From contig CAXGBD010000041.1 in assembly GCA_964008355.1 (NCBI GenBank), positions 1 to 11,634 of the forward strand: a stretch of DNA of 11,634 nucleotides, given 5' to 3'. The notes under the pieces were generated by a model. That model saw only the letters and a program-made list of their open reading frames with translations, had not been told where the DNA came from and searched no databases. This DNA comes from DTSX01 sp964008355 (lineage in GTDB: Bacteria; Pseudomonadota; Gammaproteobacteria; Steroidobacterales; UBA11654). The translations under genes were made by a program, and so were the position numbers. Positions 1-7,455 of the stretch are shown piece by piece; the first letter of the stretch is position 1; every line of letters begins with the position of its first letter.

Positions 1-396
1 GATAATAAGTCCAATAACGACATCCATGGGACTGGTCACGGCTCTCAATCTAGGGTTTGTATAGCGACGTATTAAAAGCACTGTCATGGCAACCGTTACT
101 ACCGCCCCGAAAGTGAAGGCAAGGCCTTCGTGTACAATAAGACGCGTGGGGTCACTATTCCAAAGCAAGACATTTTCAGGGAAGAGGAAAATTGCGAGAT
201 GGCCCACAGCCAGCATAATGATTCCTATGTGAAAGGGTGTAGTGCCCCAGAAACCCACATTGTTTTCTAGAAACTGTGCTGATAGGCTTGAAATGCTGTA
301 CCCTTCTTGTGTGTAGCGGTAAATAGTACCCACCAAGAGCACCACAATTGACACATACGGGTAGGCAATAAATAAGACAGAATCTAGGGTAATCAT
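1..396 (-). CDS. narI: Respiratory nitrate reductase gamma subunit NarI (cytochrome b), 3' part missing
   Basis: Membrane diheme b-type cytochrome of the NarGHI complex; it oxidises quinol at the membrane and passes electrons to NarH. Only the first 132 codons are present because the gene runs off the left edge. The translation starts MITLDSVLFIAYPYV, has hydrophobic membrane segments, and contains FHIGI and GHLAIF with His56 and His66. These fall at the same numbers as two of the four haem-ligating histidines of E. coli NarI; the other two lie outside the window. The start codon overlaps the narJ stop in an ATGA (ATG 396-394, TGA 395-393), indicating translational coupling. It is the last gene seen of the cytochrome c-narGHJI operon; whether narK or other genes follow cannot be seen. 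Confidence 0.96.
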   Translation of the reverse strand, partial: MITLDSVLFIAYPYVSIVVLLVGTIYRYTQEGYSISSLSAQFLENNVGFWGTTPFHIGIIMLAVGHLAIFLFPENVLLWNSDPTRLIVHEGLAFTFGAVVTVAMTVLLIRRYTNPRLRAVTSPMDVVIGLII

Positions 397-1103
397 TGCA
401 TTAGTTCTCCATTAGTCGTTCCTTTCTTAAAAGCCTTCGAGCCTGCTTCCAGTTCATTTTCTTGGGTGATATTTATTAGAAAATCACTCGTCTCTGGGAA
501 GGTTTCAGCGATAGGAAAATCTTTTTTCAAAACCTCAAACAATGCTATTAAGGGGTATTGGTAAAGGGTATTGGTAGCGAGCAGCTTCGAGGGTGATTCG
601 ATTAAAGTTTTATAATGTTTCTCATATGCTTGATGCTTTTGTGTGATACGACCATCATCAAACTCAGCAATCATTTGATGCAACGCGGGGGCTAGAATTT
701 CATCAATCATATCTATGAGAAGATCTCCATCTTCTAATACTGCTATTAGTTTTAATACATTGGGTAAATGATCAGCCAACTCGTGTCCACAATCCACATG
801 ATGCTGAATATGTTCTCGGTTGAGGTGTGATAGAAGCTGTCCTCTCTTATAATCATCTCCAAAAAGAACATAACCAATATCCAAGGTTGTTATAGCCTGC
901 ACATCAAAAGATCGGGTATAGATTTCTTGCATCATTCGCAGATCATGTTCTGGTAAAAGTTTGATGAATTGATCAAGTGAAAAGATGGCTCCAGGATAGG
1001 CATCTTCTAACTGAGAACGTACGGTTCTAACCTTTTCCGGGTATCCCTCTTGTGGGTATTCAAAAAGATTTGCTAGAATCGAATAATGTGTTTTTGTTGA
1101 CAT
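393..1103 (-). CDS. narJ: Nitrate reductase molybdenum cofactor assembly chaperone NarJ
   Basis: System-specific cytoplasmic chaperone (TorD/DmsD/NarJ family) that binds apo-NarG, assists molybdenum cofactor and FeS insertion, and holds NarGH until it docks on NarI; it is not part of the final enzyme. The product is 236 residues, the same length as E. coli NarJ. The family-typical block DVQAITTLDIGYVLFGDD followed by YKRGQLL lies in the middle of the protein. The frame is open further upstream to 1166, but that would overlap the narH 3' end by about 60 bases. The ATG at 1103 has a strong GAGGAG Shine-Dalgarno with a 6-nt spacer and starts MSTKTHYSILANLFEYP, as NarJ should. The narH stop codon lies 1 bp upstream and the 3' end overlaps narI by 4 bp, so narH-narJ-narI are probably translated in coupled fashion. 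Confidence 0.95.
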   Translation of the reverse strand: MSTKTHYSILANLFEYPQEGYPEKVRTVRSQLEDAYPGAIFSLDQFIKLLPEHDLRMMQEIYTRSFDVQAITTLDIGYVLFGDDYKRGQLLSHLNREHIQHHVDCGHELADHLPNVLKLIAVLEDGDLLIDMIDEILAPALHQMIAEFDDGRITQKHQAYEKHYKTLIESPSKLLATNTLYQYPLIALFEVLKKDFPIAETFPETSDFLINITQENELEAGSKAFKKGTTNGELMQ

Positions 1104-1104
1104 A

Positions 1105-2649
1105 CTATGCTCCTCTATTTGTTGAACCTTCCTTGAAACCAAAGCCGGTACTACCTTTTCGGTCACCCGTATTTTCTATCATTTCAATTGCTTCTTCTCG
1201 ATGTGCAGGAGGAATTACAAATCTATCATTGAATTTTGCAAGTGAAGTTAAGTAGTAGATTGCATCTGCCATAGCGGCTGTAAGGTCGACATCATTCAAT
1301 GCCTCGTTAGCTCTTTCTTCTGATATATCACCAACGGTTTTCCAACGGCGATAAATTCTAACAGCCATCAGTTTTTTCACTCTATTTTTCACTTTCTCTG
1401 TATCACCTGCACTGAATAGGTTGGCTAGGTATTGCATAGGAAATCGAGAATCTTCAATCGTTCCCCAAAGTTCTTTAGTGCTAGTATCATATAGCCATTC
1501 ATCATCCCATTGCTTTGCAACATCATTCAGTTTTTGGCCACTTTGTTGCTTGCCAAGTGAGGCCATGACGGGAAGGAGAGGGGGGACATAGAATAACATT
1601 GGCAATGTACGAAATTCTGGATGCAGAGGCAGCGCCATTCCCCACTCCTTAACAAATTTGTAAATGGGTGATTGTTGAGCAGCTTTGATGGTTGAATTAG
1701 CAACCCCATTTTGTTTTGCCTGCTCAATGACCTCAGGATCAAAGGGATCCATAAGCATATCCATTTGTTGATCAACGAGTTCAGTTTCATCAACCGATGC
1801 CACATCGGGTAGTCGATCAGCATCATATAAGAGAACTCCTAGATATCGAATACGACCCACACAGCTGTGCATGCATGCTGGCGCATGACCAGCTTCAATT
1901 CTTGGGTAACACAGAATACATTTTTCTGATTTACCTGTTTGCCAGTTATAGTAAGTTTTCTTATATGGACAACCCGTTACACACATACGCCAACCACGAC
2001 AAACACTTTGATTGATCAGTACCACCCCATCTTCACCTCTTTTATAGATTGCACCTGATGGACATGCGGCCACACAGGCAGGGTTCAGGCAATGGTTACA
2101 AATTCTCGGTAGGTAGAAAAAAGCCATACGTTCCAGTTGAAACATGGCTTGTTGTTCTTCGGGAGATAAGCTTTCTAAATTAGGATCGTTTCTTGCATAA
2201 TCAGGTGTTCCACTAAGGTCATCATCCCAATTAGGTCCCATTTTGATGTCCATGGGTTTACCGGTGATCAGCGATACCGGTCGTGCGGTTGGCTGGTCAT
2301 CATCAGCCGGAGATTCAATCAGATCAAGGTATTTATAAGTAAATGGTTCGTAATAATCATCGATGACAGGTAGGTTCGGATTATGAAAAATGTTGGTGAT
2401 GCCTTTATATTTTCCTGCACCTTTCAGCGTTATGCTATTTCCTTTCTTCTCCCAGCCACCTTTATAGATATCTTGATTTTCCCATTTCCCTGGATAACCT
2501 GTTCCGGGTTTTGTTTCAACATTATTCCACCACATGTATTCTGCACCTTTACGATCACTCCAGATGTTCTTACAAGCGATAGAACATGTGTGACAACCGA
2601 TGCACTTATCCAAGTGGAATACCATTGAAATTTGTGAGCGTATATCCAT
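1105..2649 (-). CDS. narH: Respiratory nitrate reductase beta subunit NarH (iron-sulfur protein)
   Basis: Electron-transfer subunit of NarGHI on the cytoplasmic face of the membrane, carrying three [4Fe-4S] and one [3Fe-4S] cluster between the NarI haems and NarG. Counting from the ATG at 2649, the cluster ligands are Cys16/19/22/26, Cys184/187/192/196, Cys217/223/227 and Cys244/247/259/263. Trp220 occupies the place of a cysteine, which is the hallmark of the [3Fe-4S] cluster. As I recall the E. coli protein, all these numbers are identical to it. An ATG three codons upstream (2658) would give MKG-MDIRSQ, but it lies only 2 nt from the AAGGAGG Shine-Dalgarno (2667-2661), against 11 nt for the chosen start; homology also favours 2649. 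The product is 514 residues. The gene sits between narG and narJ and its stop (TAG) is 1 bp from the narJ ATG. Confidence 0.96.
   Translation of the reverse strand: MDIRSQISMVFHLDKCIGCHTCSIACKNIWSDRKGAEYMWWNNVETKPGTGYPGKWENQDIYKGGWEKKGNSITLKGAGKYKGITNIFHNPNLPVIDDYYEPFTYKYLDLIESPADDDQPTARPVSLITGKPMDIKMGPNWDDDLSGTPDYARNDPNLESLSPEEQQAMFQLERMAFFYLPRICNHCLNPACVAACPSGAIYKRGEDGVVLINQSVCRGWRMCVTGCPYKKTYYNWQTGKSEKCILCYPRIEAGHAPACMHSCVGRIRYLGVLLYDADRLPDVASVDETELVDQQMDMLMDPFDPEVIEQAKQNGVANSTIKAAQQSPIYKFVKEWGMALPLHPEFRTLPMLFYVPPLLPVMASLGKQQSGQKLNDVAKQWDDEWLYDTSTKELWGTIEDSRFPMQYLANLFSAGDTEKVKNRVKKLMAVRIYRRWKTVGDISEERANEALNDVDLTAAMADAIYYLTSLAKFNDRFVIPPAHREEAIEMIENTGDRKGSTGFGFKEGSTNRGA
1110..1115 (-). promoter_or_regulatory. 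Shine-Dalgarno that fixes the narJ start
   Basis: GAGGAG lies 6 nt ahead of the ATG at 1103-1101 and sits inside the last codons of narH. It decides between this ATG and the longer reading beginning at 1166, which would need a large overlap with narH. Confidence 0.75.
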
Positions 2650-2660
2650 GCCTTTCATAA

Positions 2661-2667
2661 CCTCCTT
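2661..2667 (-). promoter_or_regulatory. narH Shine-Dalgarno overlapping the narG stop codon
   Basis: AAGGAGG read on the minus strand. Its two A residues are the last two bases of the narG TAA stop (2668-2666). Ribosomes ending narG would therefore stop on the narH initiation site, which suggests translational coupling. Two in-frame ATGs follow, at spacers of 2 and 11 nt. Confidence 0.65.
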
Positions 2668-5600
2668 AAAATATAACTTTTTCCATTTTCTTCACCGTAA
2701 CATGGGTGTCCCTGTTCGGAGCAATCGGTCCCCAGTAGTTAAAGTGATAGCTGAATTGACCATAACCACCCGATAGGTAGTTAGGTTTCAAGTGAATCCG
2801 TGTGACACTGTTGTGACCTCCAGCGCGCCTGTTACCGCGAATTTGTGATTTGGGAATGCCAGTAGTTCTTTCTGGGACGTGATAGACAATGCAGACACCA
2901 CGAGGAATTCTTGCACTGACGACCGCTCGGGTACAATAGACGCCGTGGTCGTTATATACCTCCACCCAATCATTATCTTTGATGTTGAGTTTTGCTGCAT
3001 CGGTTTCGCTGAGCCAGCAGGGCTCACAACCACGCGATAGAGTCAACATCCTTAGATTTTCCATATATGTGGAATGGATGTGCCACTTGCCGTGAGGTGT
3101 TAAATAATTGAGCACCAGAGCATCACCATCTTTTAAGGTTTGTTCTAGATCACCATACGCCTCCGGTTTGGGTGACGGTTTATAGGTTGGCAAGTTCTCG
3201 CCGTAGGCGATGTACAATTCATGATCTAAGTAGAAATGTTGTCTTCCCGTCAAAGTTCTCCACGGCACCAGTTTTTCAGTATTGTAGGTGTAAGGGGCGT
3301 AAGCTCGACCATGATTCATGAGACCAGACCATAGAGGGGATGTATTATAGCGTCTTGGCTGGGCTTGCAGATCTGCATAGGTCATACGAACATCTTTACT
3401 GCCTTCTGCCAAATCAACCAGGTCAAGACCAGTTTTTTTCTCCATGGTTTCATAAGCTCTAACGGTCAGTTCGCCGTTGGTCAAGGAAGAGAGATGCAAT
3501 ACCGCGTTGGCTGCCCATTCATCTTCTTCAATCGAAGGAAAGGTTTCTCCATCCAGCTCTCGTACCGGAAAATGGTTGGATTGAACCATTTCATCATACT
3601 CTCCCTCACAGGTGTAGTGGTTGCCATGTGCGCCCAAGCCACTTGTCTTAATGCCGTCACCCAAGGTGATAAATTTTTCATAAATTTGTGTGTAGTCCCG
3701 ATCAACAACAGCAAGTTTATGCATTGTTTTTCCAGGTATTGGCTCACATTCATCTTTATACCAGTCTTTAATCTCTGGTTGTGAAATCTCATCTGCCGTG
3801 TCATGTGCCAGTGGGAGGGTCACGATGTCTTTACGTGGTTCACTGAAATACTCTTTTGCCATTTCACTGGTTGCTTTGGCAAGACATTTAAAGATATCCC
3901 AGTCAGTCTTAGACTCCCAAACTGGTGCAATGGCTTGTGAGAGTGGATGGATAAAAGAATGCAAATCAGTGCTATTAAGATCGGCTTTTTCATACCAAGA
4001 AGCGGCGGGTAGTACTATGTCTGAATACAAGGCAGAAGAGTCCATGCGGAAGTTTAGATCCACCACCAGATCCATTTTGCCAACAGGTGCTACATCATGC
4101 CATTTGACTTCTTTTGTATGGTCTGCTGAATCTTGTGCGATGCCGTTAGAATGTGTCCCAAGGTAATGCTTTAGGGCATACTCATGACCCTTCATGCTCC
4201 CAACGATGGCATTACCACGCCATATGTACCAGACTCTTGGATGATTTTCAGGTGCTTCGGGGTCACTGACAGAGTAGTTGATTTCACGTGATTTTAGTTT
4301 TTCAAGAATAGCATTTGAGATCTCTTTATCCGAAGATGCCCCTTCATTAACTGCTTGGTCGCAAAGATCCAGAGTATTTTGTTTAAACTGTGGATAGAAA
4401 GGCATCCAGCCATTGCGAACTGACTTGAAGATTGTATCGGCTGTGTGATTTCTTGTTAATTCATTATCAGGAACCGTATTGTATCTGGAGTACTGGCCAT
4501 CGTATCGATACTGACAGGTATTGATGTAATGCCAAAGTGGTGCTTGTTGCAGTCTGGGAGCTATCTTCCAATCTTTAGCAAAGGCAAGACCGCTCCATGA
4601 ATCCATGGGGGCCAGTTTTTCCTGACCGACATAGTGATTCAATCCGCCGCCATTACGTCCAACGCAACCACTCAGCATTAGTGCCATGGCTCCTGCGCGA
4701 TACATCAGGTTGGCGTGGTACCAATGGTTGATGCCTGCACCGATGATGATCATGCATTTGCCCTCAGTGATATTTGCTGTGTTGGCCCATTCTCTTGCAA
4801 ATTGCAACACAGTTTTAGCATCAACACCTGTAAAGACTTCTTGCCAAGCAGGTGTATAGGCAGCATCTCTGTTGCTATAGTCCTCTGGATAATTTCCATC
4901 TAAACCTCGACCAACCCCATATTGAGCCATGGTTAAATCATAAACAGTAGTGACAGGAATTGTTCCGGAGTCAGTTTCAACGTATCTGATTGGAACGCCT
5001 CTAAGGCTTTTTGAATCTAAACCCCATTCGATAAATTCGGTTTGGATAACTTCATCGTGTTTGGATAAAAAAGAGAGTGTTGGATCATAAGTTTCATTGT
5101 TGATAGAGTTTTCAAACTTCATGTTCCAGTGGCCCTGTTCTTCATCCCACCGGTGACCCATAGATCCTTTTGGAACAACATATTCTCCACTTTCTTCATC
5201 AACACTGACAAATTTCCATTCCCCATTAGGAAGATCCTTGTTGCCTGGTAATTCATTGGCTCGAAGCATACGACCTGGGCGGTAATTTTCGCCTTCCTGT
5301 TCCAGTTTCACTAACATTGGACTGTCGGTATAGCGTTTGACATAGTCAATAAAATAAGGGGTCTGCTGTTCGTGGTGAAATTCTTTGAGAATCACATGTG
5401 AGACGGCCATCCAAAAAGCACCATCACTGCCTGCATGTAATGGTACCCACTGATCTGCGTATTTACAGACTTGGGAAAAATCAGGAGAAAAAACTACAGC
5501 TTTGGTGCCGTTGTGTCTTGATTCTGCAAAAAAGTGGCAATCCGGGGTCCGGGTCATATTGAGACATGCCCCCATGTCTGCAATCATCTTGGCGTTATAC

Positions 5601-6280
5601 CAGTCTGCACTTTCACAAACATCCGTCTGTTCGCCCCAGATTTCTGGAAATGCCGTCGGTAAGTCACAATACCAATCGTAGAAACTTAAATTGACTCCAC
5701 CAAAGAGCTGTAGGAAACGACTCCCAGCCGCGTAGCTTAGCATTGACATTGCAGGGATTGGTGAAAAGCCTATGACACGATCGGGACCATGTTCTTTAGC
5801 AGTGTAGATATTCGCCACTGCCATAATTTCCAATACTTCGTCCCAATGCACACGCCGGAATCCGCCTTTACCTCTGGCATTTTGGTATTTTTTACGCTTC
5901 TCCGGATTAGCTTGCAAAGCTGCCCAGGCTTCCAGTGGATTGTCTGTTTTAGCTTTTTCTTCACGATAGGCATCGATCAGAGAACTTCTGATCAATGGGT
6001 ATTTGATCCGAATTGGACTGTATAAATACCAAGAGAACGATATCCCACGTTGACATCCTCTGGGTTCGTAAGGGGGGAGCTGGTCTTCCAGCAATGGGTA
6101 ATCTAGTTGTTGAGTTTCCCACACTACAACACCATCTTTGACGTGAATTTGCCAAGAACAGCCACCAGTGCAGTTGACTCCATGGGTGCTCCTGACAACT
6201 CGATCATGTTGAAAACGGTTTCGATAAAACTCTTCCCACTGTCTGGTTTTAGGTGCAACGATATCTTTGATCCAACTCAT
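2666..6280 (-). CDS. narG: Respiratory nitrate reductase alpha subunit NarG (Mo-bisMGD catalytic subunit)
   Basis: Catalytic subunit that reduces nitrate to nitrite at a molybdenum bis-guanine-dinucleotide centre, in the DMSO reductase superfamily. It acts on the cytoplasmic side, bound to NarH and NarI. The product is 1204 residues (E. coli NarG is 1247) and intact. The N-terminus carries the FS0 [4Fe-4S] motif with one His and three Cys: His33, Cys37, Cys41, Cys76. This is the spacing of E. coli His49/Cys53/Cys57/Cys92, shifted by 16. With the same shift, Asp206 in FYDWYCDLP falls on Mo ligand Asp222, and GEQTDVCESADWYN follows. There is no cleavable signal peptide, as expected for a Nar-type enzyme rather than a periplasmic Nap. 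The ATG at 6280 is preceded by AAGGA with a 6-nt spacer. It lies 35 bp after the cytochrome gene and directly before narH. Confidence 0.98.
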   Translation of the reverse strand: MSWIKDIVAPKTRQWEEFYRNRFQHDRVVRSTHGVNCTGGCSWQIHVKDGVVVWETQQLDYPLLEDQLPPYEPRGCQRGISFSWYLYSPIRIKYPLIRSSLIDAYREEKAKTDNPLEAWAALQANPEKRKKYQNARGKGGFRRVHWDEVLEIMAVANIYTAKEHGPDRVIGFSPIPAMSMLSYAAGSRFLQLFGGVNLSFYDWYCDLPTAFPEIWGEQTDVCESADWYNAKMIADMGACLNMTRTPDCHFFAESRHNGTKAVVFSPDFSQVCKYADQWVPLHAGSDGAFWMAVSHVILKEFHHEQQTPYFIDYVKRYTDSPMLVKLEQEGENYRPGRMLRANELPGNKDLPNGEWKFVSVDEESGEYVVPKGSMGHRWDEEQGHWNMKFENSINNETYDPTLSFLSKHDEVIQTEFIEWGLDSKSLRGVPIRYVETDSGTIPVTTVYDLTMAQYGVGRGLDGNYPEDYSNRDAAYTPAWQEVFTGVDAKTVLQFAREWANTANITEGKCMIIIGAGINHWYHANLMYRAGAMALMLSGCVGRNGGGLNHYVGQEKLAPMDSWSGLAFAKDWKIAPRLQQAPLWHYINTCQYRYDGQYSRYNTVPDNELTRNHTADTIFKSVRNGWMPFYPQFKQNTLDLCDQAVNEGASSDKEISNAILEKLKSREINYSVSDPEAPENHPRVWYIWRGNAIVGSMKGHEYALKHYLGTHSNGIAQDSADHTKEVKWHDVAPVGKMDLVVDLNFRMDSSALYSDIVLPAASWYEKADLNSTDLHSFIHPLSQAIAPVWESKTDWDIFKCLAKATSEMAKEYFSEPRKDIVTLPLAHDTADEISQPEIKDWYKDECEPIPGKTMHKLAVVDRDYTQIYEKFITLGDGIKTSGLGAHGNHYTCEGEYDEMVQSNHFPVRELDGETFPSIEEDEWAANAVLHLSSLTNGELTVRAYETMEKKTGLDLVDLAEGSKDVRMTYADLQAQPRRYNTSPLWSGLMNHGRAYAPYTYNTEKLVPWRTLTGRQHFYLDHELYIAYGENLPTYKPSPKPEAYGDLEQTLKDGDALVLNYLTPHGKWHIHSTYMENLRMLTLSRGCEPCWLSETDAAKLNIKDNDWVEVYNDHGVYCTRAVVSARIPRGVCIVYHVPERTTGIPKSQIRGNRRAGGHNSVTRIHLKPNYLSGGYGQFSYHFNYWGPIAPNRDTHVTVKKMEKVIF

Positions 6281-6315
6281 TCTTAATCCTTATAATTATT
6301 CTTTGTTGTTCTTAC

Positions 6316-7203
6316 TCACTCTGATTTAACCTGCCTGTCATAAATGGCCTGATTTACTGACCCTCTTGCACGCCCTCGCCACAACAAGCCACACAGGACA
6401 AAGATGATGAAGCTACCCACTATCCCGCTGATTAATAGCCCAAGACCATAATCTCTAGGCTGTTTTAAAGCTCCTTTACTGTCGGCGTCTTGGAGGAAGG
6501 CAATCAGTGCAGCAGTTTCTGGTTCGGTTAATGGATGGTGCTCATAGGCAGCTTGCATGACAGGATAGGGAGCCTGACCTAGAATGGCTTTAACCCCTGC
6601 TTTACCCATTCTGGAAAATACCGTTGTAAGATCTTTGGCAAGAATACCTCCACCAATAACAGCGTCATTCTTGACATCATGGCAAGAATTGCATGCTGCT
6701 CCATCTTCGGAAAATCTTTCAGTACCTTGAAATAAATCTTTACCTAGACTGATTTGCTCAGGTGTGGATGCTAGTTCCTTATTTTCATTGATTTCTGATA
6801 TTGGATTACTATTTTCTGTCAGGGTTGAGTTATAGGTAGCAATGTAGTCCAAGACTGACTGTATTTGATTCTCAGAAAGAAAGCTGTCGGGCATGATCAA
6901 CCCGTTATATTCATTAGATATTGTTACAGCTTCTACATCGCCACTGTTAATCAGCGACTGAGATGACTGGATAAACTCTATTAGCCAGTCATTGCTGTGG
7001 CGTTGATGGACACCGGCAAGATCAGGTCCAATGACTCTACCACCTCCAATGGTGTGACAGACAGCACAATAGGTATTGAAATTATCTGCGCCTATTTCTT
7101 GGGTCCAACAAGGGGAGTTTTGAAATAAAATCAAGGCACATAATAATATATGTGGAATGGCTAATTTATTATTTGAAATGGTTGAAAATTTAAGTGTAAC
7201 CAT
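6316..7203 (-). CDS. Membrane-anchored diheme cytochrome c at the head of the nar operon
   Basis: Predicted periplasmic electron carrier of 295 residues. Residues 1-36 contain a hydrophobic segment (PHILLCALILF) that acts as a signal peptide or uncleaved anchor. Two class I cytochrome c domains follow. The first has CAVCH at 46-50 with probable distal Met104 in GLIMPDSF. The second has CNSCH at 171-175 with probable distal Met216 in YPVMQAAY. A C-terminal membrane helix (about 253-275) is followed by a basic, cytoplasmic-looking end. A TTG at 7218 would extend the frame by five residues; the ATG at 7203 has an AGG 8 nt upstream and is preferred. It is the first gene of the operon, directly behind the FNR boxes and 35 bp before narG. 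Thermus has a membrane-bound diheme cytochrome (NarC) as first nar gene, so an analogous role is plausible, but orthology is not shown. Confidence 0.88.
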   Translation of the reverse strand: MVTLKFSTISNNKLAIPHILLCALILFQNSPCWTQEIGADNFNTYCAVCHTIGGGRVIGPDLAGVHQRHSNDWLIEFIQSSQSLINSGDVEAVTISNEYNGLIMPDSFLSENQIQSVLDYIATYNSTLTENSNPISEINENKELASTPEQISLGKDLFQGTERFSEDGAACNSCHDVKNDAVIGGGILAKDLTTVFSRMGKAGVKAILGQAPYPVMQAAYEHHPLTEPETAALIAFLQDADSKGALKQPRDYGLGLLISGIVGSFIIFVLCGLLWRGRARGSVNQAIYDRQVKSE

Positions 7204-7249
7204 TATCAGTACCTGCAATTGTTAGCGTTTACTTTTCACATTTTCCTGC

Positions 7250-7255
7250 ATCATG
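7250..7255 (-). promoter_or_regulatory. Candidate -10 element of the nar operon promoter
   Basis: CATGAT on the minus strand matches TATAAT at four of six positions. It lies where a -10 would be (transcription start near 7243) if the perfect FNR palindrome at 7278-7291 is centred at -41.5, the class II activator position. An alternative is TATACA at 7272-7267. The start site is inferred only from this geometry. Confidence 0.35.
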
Positions 7256-7277
7256 CATTAAAGTTTTGTATAAGTAT

Positions 7278-7291
7278 TTGATCTAGATCAA
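7278..7291 (-). promoter_or_regulatory. FNR/Anr/Dnr-type binding site, perfect palindrome
   Basis: TTGATCTAGATCAA is a perfect match to the FNR consensus TTGAT-N4-ATCAA and a perfect dyad over all 14 bases. It lies 75 bp ahead of the cytochrome start codon, in the 252-bp non-coding stretch (7204-7455) between ispB and the nar operon. An oxygen-sensing CRP/FNR-family activator is the expected ligand; FNR and NO-responsive Dnr sites cannot be told apart by sequence. Confidence 0.85.
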
Positions 7292-7298
7292 TTCAATT

Positions 7299-7312
7299 TT
7301 GACCTAAATCAA
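7299..7312 (-). promoter_or_regulatory. Second FNR-type site in tandem
   Basis: TTGACCTAAATCAA differs from the FNR consensus at one base (TTGAC for TTGAT). Its centre is exactly 21 bp, two helical turns, from the centre of the perfect site, so two dimers would bind the same DNA face. A lone half site TTGAT lies at 7341-7345. The remainder of 7313-7455 shows no gene; it includes an 8-bp palindrome TTGCGCAA at 7431-7438 and no clear terminator for ispB. Confidence 0.65.
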
Positions 7313-7455
7313 ATTCTATTTAAATGGCTTATTAATGCGATTGATTTAGAGGGAATTTAGAAGAAAATGAGCCTATTTTTTAAGTAATGATTTCTGCTGC
7401 TAACGATCTTTTATTCGTGTGTGCTATCTCTTGCGCAAACGATTATATCGAGGCA

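Noticed and set aside
1104..1166. Longer narJ beginning at 1166 (21 extra residues)
   Set aside because: It would overlap narH, lacks a good ribosome site, and the ATG at 1103 has GAGGAG at 6 nt and gives the usual 236-residue length.
3365..4166. Plus-strand open frames inside narG
   Set aside because: Shadows of the minus-strand narG coding frame; no family resemblance and no ribosome sites.
7269..7278. A NarL-like heptamer TACTTAT on the minus strand near the nar promoter
   Set aside because: A single 7-base degenerate match is expected by chance in AT-rich DNA, and no paired heptamer or narXL gene is seen.
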